Assembly (NCBI RefSeq): GCF_003259905.1
Contig: NZ_QLMG01000007.1
Location: 62,001 to 126,000 of the forward strand
DNA length: 64,000 bases
Reading direction: 5' to 3'
Source of the DNA: Salipiger aestuarii
GTDB taxonomy: Bacteria > Pseudomonadota > Alphaproteobacteria > Rhodobacterales > Rhodobacteraceae
Both the position numbers and the translations under genes were made by a program. Below the pieces are notes generated by a model. The model searched no databases and had not been told where the DNA came from. It saw only the letters and a program-made list of their open reading frames with translations. Positions within the stretch are counted from its first letter, which is position 1. Every line of letters begins with the position of its first letter. Positions 25,188 to 35,512 of the stretch are shown here, piece by piece.

Positions 25188-26192
25188 ATGACCCTGATGA
25201 CCAAATTTCTCGGCACGGGCGCCGCGCTGGCGCTGACCGCAGGCGCTGCGCTGGCCGACCCGGCGCTGATCTACGATCTTGGCGGCAAGTTCGACAAATC
25301 CTTCAACGAGGCCGCCTTTATGGGTGCCGAGGAATACGCCGCAGAGACCGGGGGCAGCTACAAGGACATCGAACTTCAGTCCGAGGCGCAGCGCGAACAG
25401 GCTCTGCGCCGCTTTGCCGAGGCGGGGTTCAACCCGGTGGTGACGACGGGCTTTTCGATGTCCTCGCCGATCTCGTCGGTCGCGGCCGATTATCCCGACA
25501 CCAAGTTCGTGACCATCGACGGCTATGTCGACCCGTCCGAACACCCCAACGTGCTGTCCATCCTGTTTTCCGAACACGAAGGGTCCTACCTGACCGGGGT
25601 GCTGGCGGCGCTGGCGTCTGACACGGGCACTGTCGGCTTTATCGGCGGCATGGATATTCCGCTGATCCGCAAATTCGCCTGCGGTTATGCGCAGGGCGTT
25701 CTGGCGACGAATCCCGATGCCACCGTCATCAGCAACATGACCGGCACCACCCCGGCGGCCTGGAACGATCCGGTCAAGGGCACCGAGCTTGCCAGCGCCC
25801 AGATCAGCCAGGGCGCGGATGTGATCTTTGCCGCTGCCGGTGGCACGGGCATCGGTGTGCTGCAGGCGGCTGCCGATGCGGACATCCTGTCCGTTGGCGT
25901 CGACAGCAACCAGAACCACCTGCATCCCGGCAAGGTGCTGACCTCCATGCTCAAGCGTGTCGATGTGGCGGTGCGCGAATCGATGGCGCAGGGCGCGGAT
26001 CTGGAAACCGGCGTGATGATGCTGGGTCTGGCCGAAAACGGCGTGGGATACGCGCTCGATGACAACAACGCCGATCTTATCACCGCCGAGATGAAATCGG
26101 CGGTGGATGCCGCGCGCGAACAGATCATCGCGGGCGAAGTCACCGTGCACGATTATTCGTCCGACGACAGCTGCCCGGCGCTCAGCTTCTGA
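25188..26192 (+). CDS. BMP-family ABC importer binding protein
   Basis: 334-residue periplasmic binding protein of the BMP/Med/PnrA family, whose known members bind purine nucleosides or related compounds. It has a signal peptide (LGTGAALALTAGAALA), then the family blocks YDLGGKFDKSFNEAAF, FSEHEGSYLTGVLAA and TVGFIGGMDIPLIRKFACGY. It heads an operon with one double ATPase and two permeases. The ligand is inferred from the family only. Confidence 0.92.
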   Translation: MTLMTKFLGTGAALALTAGAALADPALIYDLGGKFDKSFNEAAFMGAEEYAAETGGSYKDIELQSEAQREQALRRFAEAGFNPVVTTGFSMSSPISSVAADYPDTKFVTIDGYVDPSEHPNVLSILFSEHEGSYLTGVLAALASDTGTVGFIGGMDIPLIRKFACGYAQGVLATNPDATVISNMTGTTPAAWNDPVKGTELASAQISQGADVIFAAAGGTGIGVLQAAADADILSVGVDSNQNHLHPGKVLTSMLKRVDVAVRESMAQGADLETGVMMLGLAENGVGYALDDNNADLITAEMKSAVDAAREQIIAGEVTVHDYSSDDSCPALSF

Positions 26193-26222
26193 TCCGTCCC
26201 GAATCCGTCAAAGGAGGCTGCC

Positions 26223-27860
26223 TTGCGGCCTCCTTCCTCCATTCAGCAGGCCCGCTCCATGACCCAAGCCCCCGCCATCGAGCTGAAAGGCATCTCCAAG
26301 GCCTTTGGTCCCGTGCAGGCCAACAAGGACATCAATGTCCGCGTGATGCCCGGCACGATCCACGGCATCATCGGAGAAAACGGCGCCGGAAAATCGACGC
26401 TGATGTCGATCCTGTACGGCTTTTACAAGGCCGACGCGGGCGAGATCTTTGTCGCGGGTCGCAAGACCGACATTCCCAACAGTCAGGCCGCCATCGCCGC
26501 TGGCATCGGCATGGTGTTCCAGCATTTCAAGCTGGTGCAGAATTTCACTGTACTGGAAAACGTCATCCTTGGCGCCGAAGACGGCCCGATGCTGCGCCCC
26601 TCTCTGGCGCGCGCGCGCGGCGTGCTGAAACAACTGTCCGAGGATTACGAGCTGTCGGTCGATCCCGATCAGCTGATTGAAAACCTGTCCGTTGGGCATC
26701 AGCAGCGGGTCGAAATCCTCAAGGCGCTGTATCGGCAGGCTGACATCCTGATCCTGGACGAACCCACCGGCGTGCTGACCCCGGCCGAGGCCGACCACCT
26801 GTTTCGCATCCTTGACGGGCTGCGCGCGCAGGGCAAGACCATCATCCTGATCACCCACAAACTGCGCGAAATCATGGAGATCACCGACACCGTGTCGGTC
26901 ATGCGTCGGGGCGGGATGACAGCCACGGTAAAAACCGCCGAAACCTCGCCCGAACAGCTGGCCGAGCTGATGGTGGGCCGCAAGGTGTTGCTTCAGGTCC
27001 ACAAGACGCCCGCCCGGCCCGGCGCTCCGGTGTTGCAGATCGACGATCTGCGCCACACCGACCGCCACGGGGTCGAGCGGCTCCGGGGGGTCTCGCTGAC
27101 TGTTCACGCGGGCGAGGTGCTGGGCATCGCCGGCGTCGCGGGCAACGGGCAGTCTGAGCTGCTTGAGGCGATTGGCGGCTGCGTCGATGCCAGCGGCAGC
27201 ATCCTGCTGAACGGCAAGGCGCTGCCGCTGTCCGGCCCCGGATCGGACGGCGCGGCGCGGCGCGCGGCCGGCATCGCCCATGTTCCCGAGGATCGCCAGA
27301 CCGAAGGGCTGATCATGCCCTTTACCGCATGGGAAAACACGGTGTTCGGCTATCACCGCGACCCTGCCTGTCAGACCGGCCCGCTGATGAACAACGCCGC
27401 CATCAAGCAACAGGCGCAAGACAAGATGACCCGCTACGACGTGCGCCCCCCCAACCCGGCCCTGGCGGCGCGCAATTTTTCGGGCGGCAATCAGCAAAAG
27501 ATCGTCCTGGCGCGCGAAATCGAACGCGACCCCGACGTGCTGCTGATCGGGCAGCCGACGCGGGGGGTCGATATCGGCGCCATCGAATTCATCCACAAGG
27601 AGATCATCCGCCTGCGCGACGCGGGCAAGGCGATCCTGCTTGTGTCGGTCGAACTGGATGAAATCTTTGCGCTGTCCGACCGCATCGCGGTGATGTTCGA
27701 CGGCAAGATCATGGGCGAACGCGCACCCGAAAGCACCGATCAGACCGAACTGGGATTGCTGATGGCGGGCGTGACCGCGTCGCAGGCGGGCGATCCGATC
27801 GCGGCGGTCGATGCGTCGCTGCACCAAAAGGAACGACGCGAGGCCCGTGCCCATGACTGA
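26223..27860 (+). CDS. BMP-type ABC importer ATPase with two ABC domains
   Basis: 545-residue fused ATPase. The first ABC domain is canonical: GENGAGKST, LSVGHQQRVEI and ILILDEPTGVLTP. The second is degenerate, as usual in this family: the Walker A region reads GVAGNGQSE, and FSGGNQQKIVL is intact. The TTG at 26223 is chosen because AAGGAGG lies 5 bases upstream; the first ATG (26259, MTQAPAIEL) has only a weak site. It powers nucleoside-type uptake with the two permeases encoded next. Confidence 0.92.
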   Translation: MRPPSSIQQARSMTQAPAIELKGISKAFGPVQANKDINVRVMPGTIHGIIGENGAGKSTLMSILYGFYKADAGEIFVAGRKTDIPNSQAAIAAGIGMVFQHFKLVQNFTVLENVILGAEDGPMLRPSLARARGVLKQLSEDYELSVDPDQLIENLSVGHQQRVEILKALYRQADILILDEPTGVLTPAEADHLFRILDGLRAQGKTIILITHKLREIMEITDTVSVMRRGGMTATVKTAETSPEQLAELMVGRKVLLQVHKTPARPGAPVLQIDDLRHTDRHGVERLRGVSLTVHAGEVLGIAGVAGNGQSELLEAIGGCVDASGSILLNGKALPLSGPGSDGAARRAAGIAHVPEDRQTEGLIMPFTAWENTVFGYHRDPACQTGPLMNNAAIKQQAQDKMTRYDVRPPNPALAARNFSGGNQQKIVLAREIERDPDVLLIGQPTRGVDIGAIEFIHKEIIRLRDAGKAILLVSVELDEIFALSDRIAVMFDGKIMGERAPESTDQTELGLLMAGVTASQAGDPIAAVDASLHQKERREARAHD

Positions 27861-27904
27861 CTGCGCCATCCGTGTCCCCCTGAATGTCCAACACGAGGCC
27901 TCCC

Positions 27905-28996
27905 ATGGATAAGATGCCCGCCTGGGCCGACGCGGTGCTTGTGCCCCTGATTTCGATCCTGCTGGCGGCGCTCCTGTCGGCGCTGGTGATCCTTGCCATC
28001 GGAGAGTCGCCGCTGGACGCGCTGACCCTGATGATCGAAGGCGCACTTATGCGCAGTTCCGGCTGGGGCTATACGCTGTATTATACGACGAATTTCATTT
28101 TTACCGGCCTGTGCGTCGCGGTCGCCTTTCATGCCAGGATGTTCAATATTGGCGGCGAGGGGCAGGCGATGATCGGCGGACTTGGCGTGGCGCTGGTCTG
28201 TCTGTTTATCCCGTTTCCGCACTGGTCCGTTGCGCTGCTCGTGGCGACGCTGGCGGCGGCGGTGTTCGGCGCGCTCTGGGCATTGATCCCGGCGTATCTG
28301 CAAGCGAAACGCGGCAGTCATATCGTGATCACCACGATCATGTTCAACTTCATCGCGGCGGCGGTGCTGAACTATGTGCTGGTCAATCTGCTGCGCCCCA
28401 CGGGCGCGATGGATCCGGCGACCGCGACTTTCCCCGCCGCGACCCATCTGCCGACGTTTCAGGACATGTTCGCGACCCCGGACAACCCGCTGTTCCGGGG
28501 GGCGCCCGCCAATGTCACCTTTTTCCTTGCGGTGCTGGCCTGCGTCGCCTTCTGGCTGGTGATGTGGCGCACGCGGCTGGGCTATGAAATCCGCGCCTTT
28601 GGCCATTCCGAAAGCGCTGCGAAATACGCGGGCATTTCTCCGGTGCGCATCACCGTGGTGGCGATGCTGATGTCGGGGGGGCTGGCCGGAATGATGGCGC
28701 TCAACACCACAATGGGCGAAGCCGAACGACTGGTTCTGAACGCGACCGAGGGCGCGGGGTTCATCGGCATCGCCGTGGCGCTGATGGGCCGGTCGCATCC
28801 GGTCGGCATCTTTCTGGCGGCGCTGCTGTTCGGCTTCCTGTACCAGGGCGGCGCGGAACTGGCGCTGTGGACATCCATCCCGCGTGAGCTGATCACCGTG
28901 ATCCAGGCGCTGGTGATCCTGTTCACCGGGGCGCTGGACAATATGGTTCGGATGCCGCTGGAACGCGTCTTCCTTGCGCTGAGAAAGGGTGCCTGA
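27905..28996 (+). CDS. BMP-type ABC importer permease 1
   Basis: 363-residue inner-membrane permease of the BPD_transp_2 group. Conserved cores are FNIGGEGQAMIGGLGVAL, KRGSHIVITTIMFNFIAAAV and GFIGIAVALMGRSHPVGIF. The ATG at 27905 follows ACGAGG at good spacing; an ATG at 27884 lacks a ribosome site. The stop overlaps the start of the second permease as TGATG. Confidence 0.91.
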   Translation: MDKMPAWADAVLVPLISILLAALLSALVILAIGESPLDALTLMIEGALMRSSGWGYTLYYTTNFIFTGLCVAVAFHARMFNIGGEGQAMIGGLGVALVCLFIPFPHWSVALLVATLAAAVFGALWALIPAYLQAKRGSHIVITTIMFNFIAAAVLNYVLVNLLRPTGAMDPATATFPAATHLPTFQDMFATPDNPLFRGAPANVTFFLAVLACVAFWLVMWRTRLGYEIRAFGHSESAAKYAGISPVRITVVAMLMSGGLAGMMALNTTMGEAERLVLNATEGAGFIGIAVALMGRSHPVGIFLAALLFGFLYQGGAELALWTSIPRELITVIQALVILFTGALDNMVRMPLERVFLALRKGA

Positions 28997-29961
28997 TGGA
29001 TCTTCTGACGTTGCTTCAGGTGCTCGATTCCACCGTGCGCCTTGCCACGCCGTTGCTGCTGGCCTGCCTTGCGGGGCTGTTTTCCGAACGCTCGGGCGTG
29101 TTCGACATCGGGCTGGAAGGCAAGATGCTCGCTGCCGCCTTTGCCTCGGCAGCGGTGGCGGCGCTGACCGGATCGGTCTGGATCGGGCTGCTGGCGGGCA
29201 TCGGGGCGGCGGTGTTCATGAGCCTGATCCACGGGCTGGCCTCGATCACCTTTCGGGGCAATCAGCTGATTTCCGGGGTGGCGATCAACTTTCTGGCCTC
29301 GGGGCTGACGGTGCTGATCGCGCAGGATCTGTTCGGGCAGGGCGGGCGCACCCCATCCCTGATCGGCGCGGGGCGGTTCGAACCGATCACCTTGCCGTTT
29401 GCCGAGGCGCTGTCGGGCGTGCCGGTGCTTGGCCCGATCTATGCGGACCTGATTTCCGGGCACAGCATTCTTGTCTACGTTGCCTTTGCCATGGTTCCGC
29501 TCAGCTGGTGGGTGCTGTTTCGCACCCGCTTTGGCCTGCGCCTGCGGGCGGTGGGCGACTCGCCCGAGGCAGTGGACACGGCAGGCGTCTCCGTCGCCGG
29601 TTTGCGATACGGTGCGGTGCTGATTTGCGGCCTGCTGTGCGGGCTGGCGGGGGCGTATCTTGCGACGGGCCTGCAAGCGGGCTTCGTGCGTGAAATGACC
29701 GCCGGGCGCGGCTATATCGCGCTTGCGGCGCTGATCTTTGCCAAGTGGCGGCCAGTCCATGCGCTGTGGGCCTGCCTGCTGTTCGGCCTGCTGCAAGCGG
29801 TCGCGCTGCGGTATCAGAACATCCATCTCGGCGGCATCACCATCCCGGTGCAGGTGATGGACGCGCTGCCCTATATCCTGACGGTCATCATTCTGGCGGG
29901 CTTTGTCGGCAAGGCGATCCCCCCGCGTGCGGGCGGTGAGCCCTATGTCAAAGAACGCTGA
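28996..29961 (+). CDS. BMP-type ABC importer permease 2
   Basis: 321-residue permease that pairs with the preceding one. The family pattern [20 protein letters not shown] near the N-terminus and [17 protein letters not shown] near the C-terminus are clear. Its start shares a base with the stop of permease 1. It ends the importer operon; fmt follows 64 bp later and may be read from the same transcript. Confidence 0.91.
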   Translation: MDLLTLLQVLDSTVRLATPLLLACLAGLFSERSGVFDIGLEGKMLAAAFASAAVAALTGSVWIGLLAGIGAAVFMSLIHGLASITFRGNQLISGVAINFLASGLTVLIAQDLFGQGGRTPSLIGAGRFEPITLPFAEALSGVPVLGPIYADLISGHSILVYVAFAMVPLSWWVLFRTRFGLRLRAVGDSPEAVDTAGVSVAGLRYGAVLICGLLCGLAGAYLATGLQAGFVREMTAGRGYIALAALIFAKWRPVHALWACLLFGLLQAVALRYQNIHLGGITIPVQVMDALPYILTVIILAGFVGKAIPPRAGGEPYVKER

Positions 29962-30025
29962 TCGCTGGCATCCTCGCGTCCAGGCGCCTATCTGCGACGG
30001 GAATACGGATGAAAGGGCCTTGCCG

Positions 30026-30940
30026 ATGCGCGTGATCTTTATGGGAACTCCCGATTTCTCGGTGCCGGTGCTGGACGCGCTGGTCGACGCGGGGCACGAC
30101 ATCGCCGCCGTCTATTGCCAGCCGCCCCGCCCCGCCGGACGCGGCAAAAAGGACCGCCCCACGCCGGTGCACGCAAGGGCCGACGCACTGGGACTGAGCG
30201 TGCGCCACCCCTCCAGCCTGAAATCCGCCGAGGAACAGGCGCGCTTTGCCGGGTTGAACGCGGAGGTCGCGGTGGTGGTGGCTTACGGGCTGATCCTGCC
30301 GCAGGCGATTTTGGATGCCCCGGCAAAGGGCTGCCTGAACATCCACGCCTCTCTGCTGCCCCGCTGGCGCGGCGCGGCGCCGATCCATCGCGCCATCATG
30401 GCAGGCGACAGCGAAACCGGCATCTGCATCATGCAGATGGAGGCGGGGCTGGATACGGGCCCGGTGCTGCTGCGCGAGGCCACGCCGATCGGCCCCGAGG
30501 AAACAACCGGCACGCTGCACGACCGGCTCGGCGCCATGGGGGCCCGGCTGATCACACGGGCGCTCGCCCGGCTCGACGCGCTGACACCCAGCGCGCAGCC
30601 CGAAGAGGGTGTCACCTACGCCCACAAGATCGACAAGGCCGAGGCCGCCATCGACTGGACTCGCCCCTCAACCGAGATCTCGCGCCAGATTCGCGGGCTT
30701 GCCCCGTTTCCCGGCGCTTGGACAACCATAGGGGGTGACCGGGTCAAGCTGCTGGGCGCGCGTGTCGCTGCGGGCGAGGGCGCGCCGGGCAAAGCCCTGG
30801 ATGACGCGCTGACCATCGCTTGCGGGCAGGGCGCGGTACAGATCACCCGGGCACAGCGCGCGGGCAAGGGGGCACAAGTGGCGGACACTTTCCTGCTCGG
30901 CCAGCCGGTTCCGCGCGGCACCGTATTAGGGGCGCCCTGA
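30026..30940 (+). CDS. fmt: Methionyl-tRNA formyltransferase
   Basis: 304-residue enzyme that formylates initiator Met-tRNA with 10-formyl-THF. The catalytic Asn and His are in [20 protein letters not shown] and the catalytic Asp in GLDTGPVLL. The N-terminus [20 protein letters not shown] is standard, so the ATG at 30026 is used. The C-terminal tRNA-binding domain is present. The usual neighbour def (peptide deformylase) is not adjacent here. The stop overlaps the next ATG (TGATG). Confidence 0.95.
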   Translation: MRVIFMGTPDFSVPVLDALVDAGHDIAAVYCQPPRPAGRGKKDRPTPVHARADALGLSVRHPSSLKSAEEQARFAGLNAEVAVVVAYGLILPQAILDAPAKGCLNIHASLLPRWRGAAPIHRAIMAGDSETGICIMQMEAGLDTGPVLLREATPIGPEETTGTLHDRLGAMGARLITRALARLDALTPSAQPEEGVTYAHKIDKAEAAIDWTRPSTEISRQIRGLAPFPGAWTTIGGDRVKLLGARVAAGEGAPGKALDDALTIACGQGAVQITRAQRAGKGAQVADTFLLGQPVPRGTVLGAP

Positions 30941-31182
30941 TGTTCCCGGTCATGATCGGCACCATCGTCATCGCCGGAGTTGTGGGCTACGCATCCGAGC
31001 GCACCGGCTTTACCCGCAACGGGGTGATCCAGAGCATCATCATCTGCATCGGCGGCGCCTTCCTTGCGTATTTCGTGCGACTGATGTTCGGCATCGGCTT
31101 TGGCTCGCCGGGGATCAATGCCATTGCGTCATCCATCGGTGCGCTTATCATCGTACCCACCCACTGGCGCCCCCGCCGATGA
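30940..31182 (+). CDS. Small membrane protein, GlsB/YeaQ/YmgE-like
   Basis: 80-residue hydrophobic protein with about three short membrane segments (IGTIVIAGVVGYASE, GVIQSIIICIGGAFLAYFV, INAIASSIGALIIVPTHW). Glycine-rich helices and the terminal positive residues fit the YeaQ/YmgE (transglycosylase-associated) group, though similarity is limited. It is translationally coupled to fmt through TGATG. The function is unknown. Confidence 0.7.
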   Translation: MFPVMIGTIVIAGVVGYASERTGFTRNGVIQSIIICIGGAFLAYFVRLMFGIGFGSPGINAIASSIGALIIVPTHWRPRR

Positions 31183-31219
31183 TGTCTCGCCTAAGTGCCA
31201 TGTCCGCCGCCCCCCCCGG

Positions 31220-31316
31220 CCGGAGTTTTTCCGGCAGGATGAAGACACGGCGCCGTGCCCCGGCTTCATCTTGCCAAATAAACTCCGGGGGGCCCGCAGG
31301 GCGGGGGCAGCGCCCC
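31220..31316. repeat. Dispersed palindromic intergenic repeat, copy B
   Basis: Reverse-orientation copy of the element at 21830-21920 (54 bp shared at 31263-31316). It is an almost complete palindrome: CCGGAGTTT (31220-31228) pairs with AAACTCCGG (31280-31288), and inside it GGCAGGATGAAG (31233-31244) pairs with CTTCATCTTGCC (31264-31275). It ends with the GC-rich GGGGGCAGCGCCCC tail. It lies 38 bp after the small membrane protein gene. Confidence 0.7.
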
Positions 31317-31504
31317 CTCCGGCGCTCGACATCCGCGCCAGCGGCTGCTACAAATCGCCGATGATCCCGCAAGCACCCTTTATCTACTGCATTTCCTGCT
31401 GACATCTGTCGGGTCCGCCCGACGCGTGGCGGGACGGTCCTCTATTCCCTTCGGGCATCGAAATTGATACCCCCGCCGCGATCTTCCCTGCGAAGGAGCG
31501 CGCC

Positions 31505-32902
31505 ATGGATATTTTCCTGACCAACACCCGGACGCGGGCAAAAGAACTGTTCACGCCGATCGACCCCGGCAATGTGCGGATTTATGTCTGTGGTCCAACC
31601 GTTTATGATCGCGCGCACATGGGCAACGCGCGGGCGGCGATCGTCTTTGACATGCTGGTGCGGGTGATGCGGCAGGTCTACGGTTCCGCTCAGGTCACCT
31701 ATGTGCGTAACTTCACCGACGTGGATGACAAGATCAACGCCACCGCACAGGCGCGCAAGGTGGCGGGCGATCCGCGCCCGCTCGAAACGCTGATCGCCGA
31801 ACGCACGGAAGAAACCATCGGCTGGTATCTCGAAGACATGGCAGCGGTCGGCGTGGCCGAACCCGACCACATGCCGCGCGCCACCCGGTACATCCCGCAG
31901 ATGATCGCGATGATCGCGGGGCTGATCGCCTCGGGTCATGCCTATGCCGCCGAGGGGCATGTGCTTTTCTCGGTCGCCAGCTACCGGAATTACGGCGCGC
32001 TGTCGGGCCGGACGGTCGATGACATGATCGCGGGCGCGCGGGTCGAGGTGGCCCCCTACAAGCGCGACCCGATGGATTTTGTGCTGTGGAAGCCGTCCTC
32101 TGACGATCTGCCGGGTTGGGACAGCCCCTGGGGCCGTGGGCGTCCGGGTTGGCACATCGAATGCTCGGCCATGAGCTACGAACTGCTGGGCGAGAGTTTT
32201 GACATTCACGGGGGCGGCAACGACCTGATGTTTCCGCACCACGAGAACGAGATCGCGCAAAGCTGCTGCGCCCACCCGCAGGGGGATTTCGCAAAGGTCT
32301 GGCTGCACAACGAGATGTTGCAGGTCGAGGGCAAGAAGATGTCCAAGAGCCTGGGCAATTTCTTCACCGTGCGCGATCTGCTGGATCAGGGCATCCCGGG
32401 CGAGGTGATCCGGTTCGTGTTCCTGTCGACGCATTACCGCAAGCCGATGGACTGGACCGCCGAGAAGGCGACGAGCGCGACTAAGACACTTCGGCATTGG
32501 TACGATCAGACCGCGGGTATGCAGGCATCGCCTGACCTCGACCCCGAGCTTCTGGAAGCGGTCTGCAATGACCTGAACACGGCGGGAGCGATCGCGCGAT
32601 TGCACAGGCTTAGCGCCGAGGGCAAAGCAGGGGATTTGTTGGCCGGGCTGACCTTCCTGGGGCTCTCGCTTGTAAAAGCTCCCGGCTGGGGGCTGCCGAG
32701 CGCAGCGGATTCCGGCATTGCCCTGTTGGCAGATAAGCTTGCCGCTGCACGCGCCGAAGCCATGCAGAGCAAGGATTTTTCCGAGGTGGACCGCCTCAAG
32801 GCGGCATTCCTCTCGGCCGGGATCGAGGTGCGGATGTCTAAGACCGGGGTCGAGTTGATGCCCGGGCCGGGGTTTGATCCGGCAAGGCTGGCGGGGCTGT
32901 GA
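31505..32902 (+). CDS. cysS: Cysteinyl-tRNA synthetase
   Basis: 465-residue class I synthetase. The HIGH-type motif is in [18 protein letters not shown], the first zinc cysteine is in YVCGPTVYD, more zinc ligands are in WHIECSAM and [14 protein letters not shown], and the KMSKS loop is [11 protein letters not shown]. Length is normal. AAGGAG lies just upstream of the ATG. Confidence 0.97.
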   Translation: MDIFLTNTRTRAKELFTPIDPGNVRIYVCGPTVYDRAHMGNARAAIVFDMLVRVMRQVYGSAQVTYVRNFTDVDDKINATAQARKVAGDPRPLETLIAERTEETIGWYLEDMAAVGVAEPDHMPRATRYIPQMIAMIAGLIASGHAYAAEGHVLFSVASYRNYGALSGRTVDDMIAGARVEVAPYKRDPMDFVLWKPSSDDLPGWDSPWGRGRPGWHIECSAMSYELLGESFDIHGGGNDLMFPHHENEIAQSCCAHPQGDFAKVWLHNEMLQVEGKKMSKSLGNFFTVRDLLDQGIPGEVIRFVFLSTHYRKPMDWTAEKATSATKTLRHWYDQTAGMQASPDLDPELLEAVCNDLNTAGAIARLHRLSAEGKAGDLLAGLTFLGLSLVKAPGWGLPSAADSGIALLADKLAAARAEAMQSKDFSEVDRLKAAFLSAGIEVRMSKTGVELMPGPGFDPARLAGL

Positions 32903-33017
32903 TGCTGCCTGCGTATTTTGTCTTTGGCGGCGGGCGGCGGGCGGCTGTCTGCCCCGCGCTCACCCAAGCCCGGCCCCCCCGAGGGTGTTTTGACCGACTG
33001 GAAAGAGGGCGCGGCTG

Positions 33018-34637
33018 ATGGGAACGCGGCTGTATCTTTACGACACCACCCTGCGCGACGGGCAGCAAACGCAGGGCGTGCAGTTTTCCACCGCTGAAAA
33101 ACTGCGGATCGCCAAGGCGCTGGACGATCTGGGGTTGGATTATATCGAAGGCGGCTGGCCCGGTGCGAACCCCACCGACAGCGCCTTTTTCGATGAGATT
33201 CCCCCGACCCGCGCCGTGATGACAGCCTTTGGCATGACCAAGCGGGCCGGGCGCTCTGCCGGGAACGACGATGTGTTGTCGGCGGTGTTGAATGCGGGCA
33301 CACCGGCGGTCTGTCTGGTCGGCAAGACCCATGATTTCCATGTCACGGCGGCGCTTGGCATCGACCTGTCCGAGAATGTCGACAACATCCGGGCCTCGGT
33401 CGCGCATATCGTGGCGCAGGGCCGCGAGGCGCTGTTCGATGCCGAGCATTTCTTTGACGGCTGGAAGGCGAATGCGCCTTATGCGCTGGAATGCCTCAAG
33501 GCGGCATATGACGCGGGCGCACGCTGGATCGTGCTGTGCGACACCAATGGCGGGACGCTGCCGCATGAGGTTTACCGGATCGTGCAGAAGGTCATCACCG
33601 GCGGCATTCCGGGCGAAAATCTTGGCATCCATACCCACAATGACACGGAAAACGCGGTGGCCTGTTCGCTGGCGGCCGTCGATGCGGGCGTGCGGCAGGT
33701 GCAGGGCACGCTGAACGGGCTGGGCGAGCGGTGTGGCAATGCCAACCTGACGTCGCTGATCCCGACCCTGCTGCTGAAAGAACCCTATGCCAGCGCCTGC
33801 GACATCGGTGTCGGCAAGGATGCGCTGGAGGGGCTGACCCAGATCAGCCGGATGCTGGACGAGGTGCTGAACCGCGTGCCGATGCGGCAGGCGCCCTATG
33901 TCGGCAGTTCGGCCTTTGCGCACAAGGCGGGGCTGCACGCAAGCGCAATCCTAAAGGACCCGACGACCTATGAACATGTCGATCCGGGTACGGTCGGCAA
34001 TCGCCGCGTGATCCCGATGTCGAACCAGGCGGGGCAGTCGAACCTGCGCCGCCGTCTTGCCGAGGCGGGGCTGGAGGTTGCGCCGGGCGATCCCGCGCTG
34101 GCCCGCATCCTGGACGAGATCAAGACGCGCGAGGCGCAGGGCTATACCTATGACACCGCGCAGGCGTCGTTCGAGTTGCTCGCGCGCGGGGGTCTGGGGC
34201 GGCTGCCGGACTTCTTCGAGGTCAAGCGGTACCGTGTCACCGTCGAGCGGCGCAGGAACAAATACGATCGCATGGTGTCGCTTTCCGAGGCCGTCGTGGT
34301 GGTGAAGGTGGCTGGCGAGAAAAAGCTGTCGGTGTCCGACAGTCTGGACACCGAAGGCCATGACCGGGGGCCGGTCAATGCGCTGTCAAAGGCGCTGTCC
34401 AAGGATCTTGGGCCTTATCAGCCGGTGATCGACGACATGCGGCTGGTGGATTTCAAGGTGCGCATCACGCAAGGGGGCACCGAGGCGGTCACGCGTGTCA
34501 TCATCGACAGCCAGGACGGCAAGGGGCGGCGATGGCAGACCGTGGGCGTCAGCGCGAACATCGTGGATGCCTCGTTCGAGGCGCTGCTGGACGCGGTGCG
34601 CTGGAAGCTGATCCGCGATTGCGGCGAGGCGGGGTGA
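33018..34637 (+). CDS. cimA: (R)-citramalate synthase
   Basis: 539-residue member of the LeuA/HMG-lyase-like family. The TIM-barrel start LYDTTLRDGQQTQGVQFSTA and metal-site HTHNDTENAVA are clear, and GTLNGLGERCGNANL precedes the regulatory LeuA dimerisation domain at the C-terminus. The WPGANPTD block and overall length match CimA rather than 2-isopropylmalate synthase. It condenses pyruvate and acetyl-CoA to citramalate, giving isoleucine without threonine deaminase. A short GC-rich spacer (32903-33017) separates it from cysS. Confidence 0.9.
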   Translation: MGTRLYLYDTTLRDGQQTQGVQFSTAEKLRIAKALDDLGLDYIEGGWPGANPTDSAFFDEIPPTRAVMTAFGMTKRAGRSAGNDDVLSAVLNAGTPAVCLVGKTHDFHVTAALGIDLSENVDNIRASVAHIVAQGREALFDAEHFFDGWKANAPYALECLKAAYDAGARWIVLCDTNGGTLPHEVYRIVQKVITGGIPGENLGIHTHNDTENAVACSLAAVDAGVRQVQGTLNGLGERCGNANLTSLIPTLLLKEPYASACDIGVGKDALEGLTQISRMLDEVLNRVPMRQAPYVGSSAFAHKAGLHASAILKDPTTYEHVDPGTVGNRRVIPMSNQAGQSNLRRRLAEAGLEVAPGDPALARILDEIKTREAQGYTYDTAQASFELLARGGLGRLPDFFEVKRYRVTVERRRNKYDRMVSLSEAVVVVKVAGEKKLSVSDSLDTEGHDRGPVNALSKALSKDLGPYQPVIDDMRLVDFKVRITQGGTEAVTRVIIDSQDGKGRRWQTVGVSANIVDASFEALLDAVRWKLIRDCGEAG

Positions 34638-34688
34638 CCGGGGCGTCCGCACTCTTTTCTTTTCGGGCCGCTCGCTTAGGTGCAGTAC

Positions 34689-35459
34689 ATGGATTTTGAC
34701 GACGATCTTATCGCCTGCGCGCAACTGGTCGAGCGGGGCGACCCCGACCGTTTCGCGGCCACAATGGCGGCGCCGGCACCCGCACGGGCGGCGCTGTTCG
34801 CGATCTATGCCTTTAACGTCGAGGTCGCGCGCGCGCCCTGGCTGACGCAGGAAAGCATGATCGCCGAGATGCGCCTGCAATGGTGGCGCGACGCGCTGGA
34901 GGAAATCCGCAAGGGTGGCCTTGTGCGCCGCCACGAGGTGGTCACGCCGCTGGCGCATGTGATCGACGCGGGCAGCGCCGATCTGCTCGACCGTCTGGTC
35001 GGGGCGCGGCGCTGGGACATCTACAAGGACCCGTTCGAGGACGCCGCGCATTTCACCCGGTATCTTGAGGAAACCTCGGGGCATCTTGTCGCCGCCGCGG
35101 GGCGCGCGCTGGGCGGTCTGCCTCAGACGGTGGCGCTGGATGCGGGTTATGCCTCGGGGCTGGCGCAATTCCTGCGTGCGGTGCCCGAGCTTGAGGCGCA
35201 GAACCGCGTGCCGTTGGTCGATGGTCGCCCCGACGCCGTTGCTGCGCTGGCGCGGGGCGGGTTGGACCGGCTGGCACGGGTGCGCCGCGCGGGAGTGACC
35301 GGCCCGGCACGGGCGGCGTTGCTGGCCTGCTGGCAGGCAGGGCCGCTGCTGCGGCTGGCGGCGCGCGATCCGGCCCGCGTCGCCCAGGGCCGTTTGCAGG
35401 TTTCGGAGTTCCGCAAGCGTTCAGGGCTGATGCGCGCCGCGCTGACGGGCCGGATCTAG
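34689..35459 (+). CDS. Squalene/phytoene synthase-family protein, NDUFAF6-like
   Basis: 256-residue protein with the trans-isoprenyl synthase fold. It has RLQWWRDALEEI, the position of the first aspartate-rich motif in this family, but DxxxD is changed, and the second motif is not convincing. This matches the NDUFAF6-like subgroup, which in mitochondria helps assemble respiratory complex I and is not a carotenoid enzyme. No carotenoid genes are nearby. The ATG at 34689 is used; a GTG nine bases upstream is also possible. Family membership is secure, function is inferred. Confidence 0.75.
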   Translation: MDFDDDLIACAQLVERGDPDRFAATMAAPAPARAALFAIYAFNVEVARAPWLTQESMIAEMRLQWWRDALEEIRKGGLVRRHEVVTPLAHVIDAGSADLLDRLVGARRWDIYKDPFEDAAHFTRYLEETSGHLVAAAGRALGGLPQTVALDAGYASGLAQFLRAVPELEAQNRVPLVDGRPDAVAALARGGLDRLARVRRAGVTGPARAALLACWQAGPLLRLAARDPARVAQGRLQVSEFRKRSGLMRAALTGRI

Positions 35460-35512
35460 GGGCTTGCCCAACCGTCGGGGGACCGGCACAAACGACGCCA
35501 AAGGAGAGTGCG

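Noticed and set aside
26208-28046. 612-codon minus-strand frame opposite the BMP ATPase
   Set aside because: His/Asp/Gln/Gly-rich translation typical of an antisense shadow in high-GC DNA; the plus strand has full ABC motifs.
31345-31504. Riboswitch or T-box leader before cysS
   Set aside because: No conserved T-box or other leader motif is visible; only minor GC-rich inverted repeats occur.
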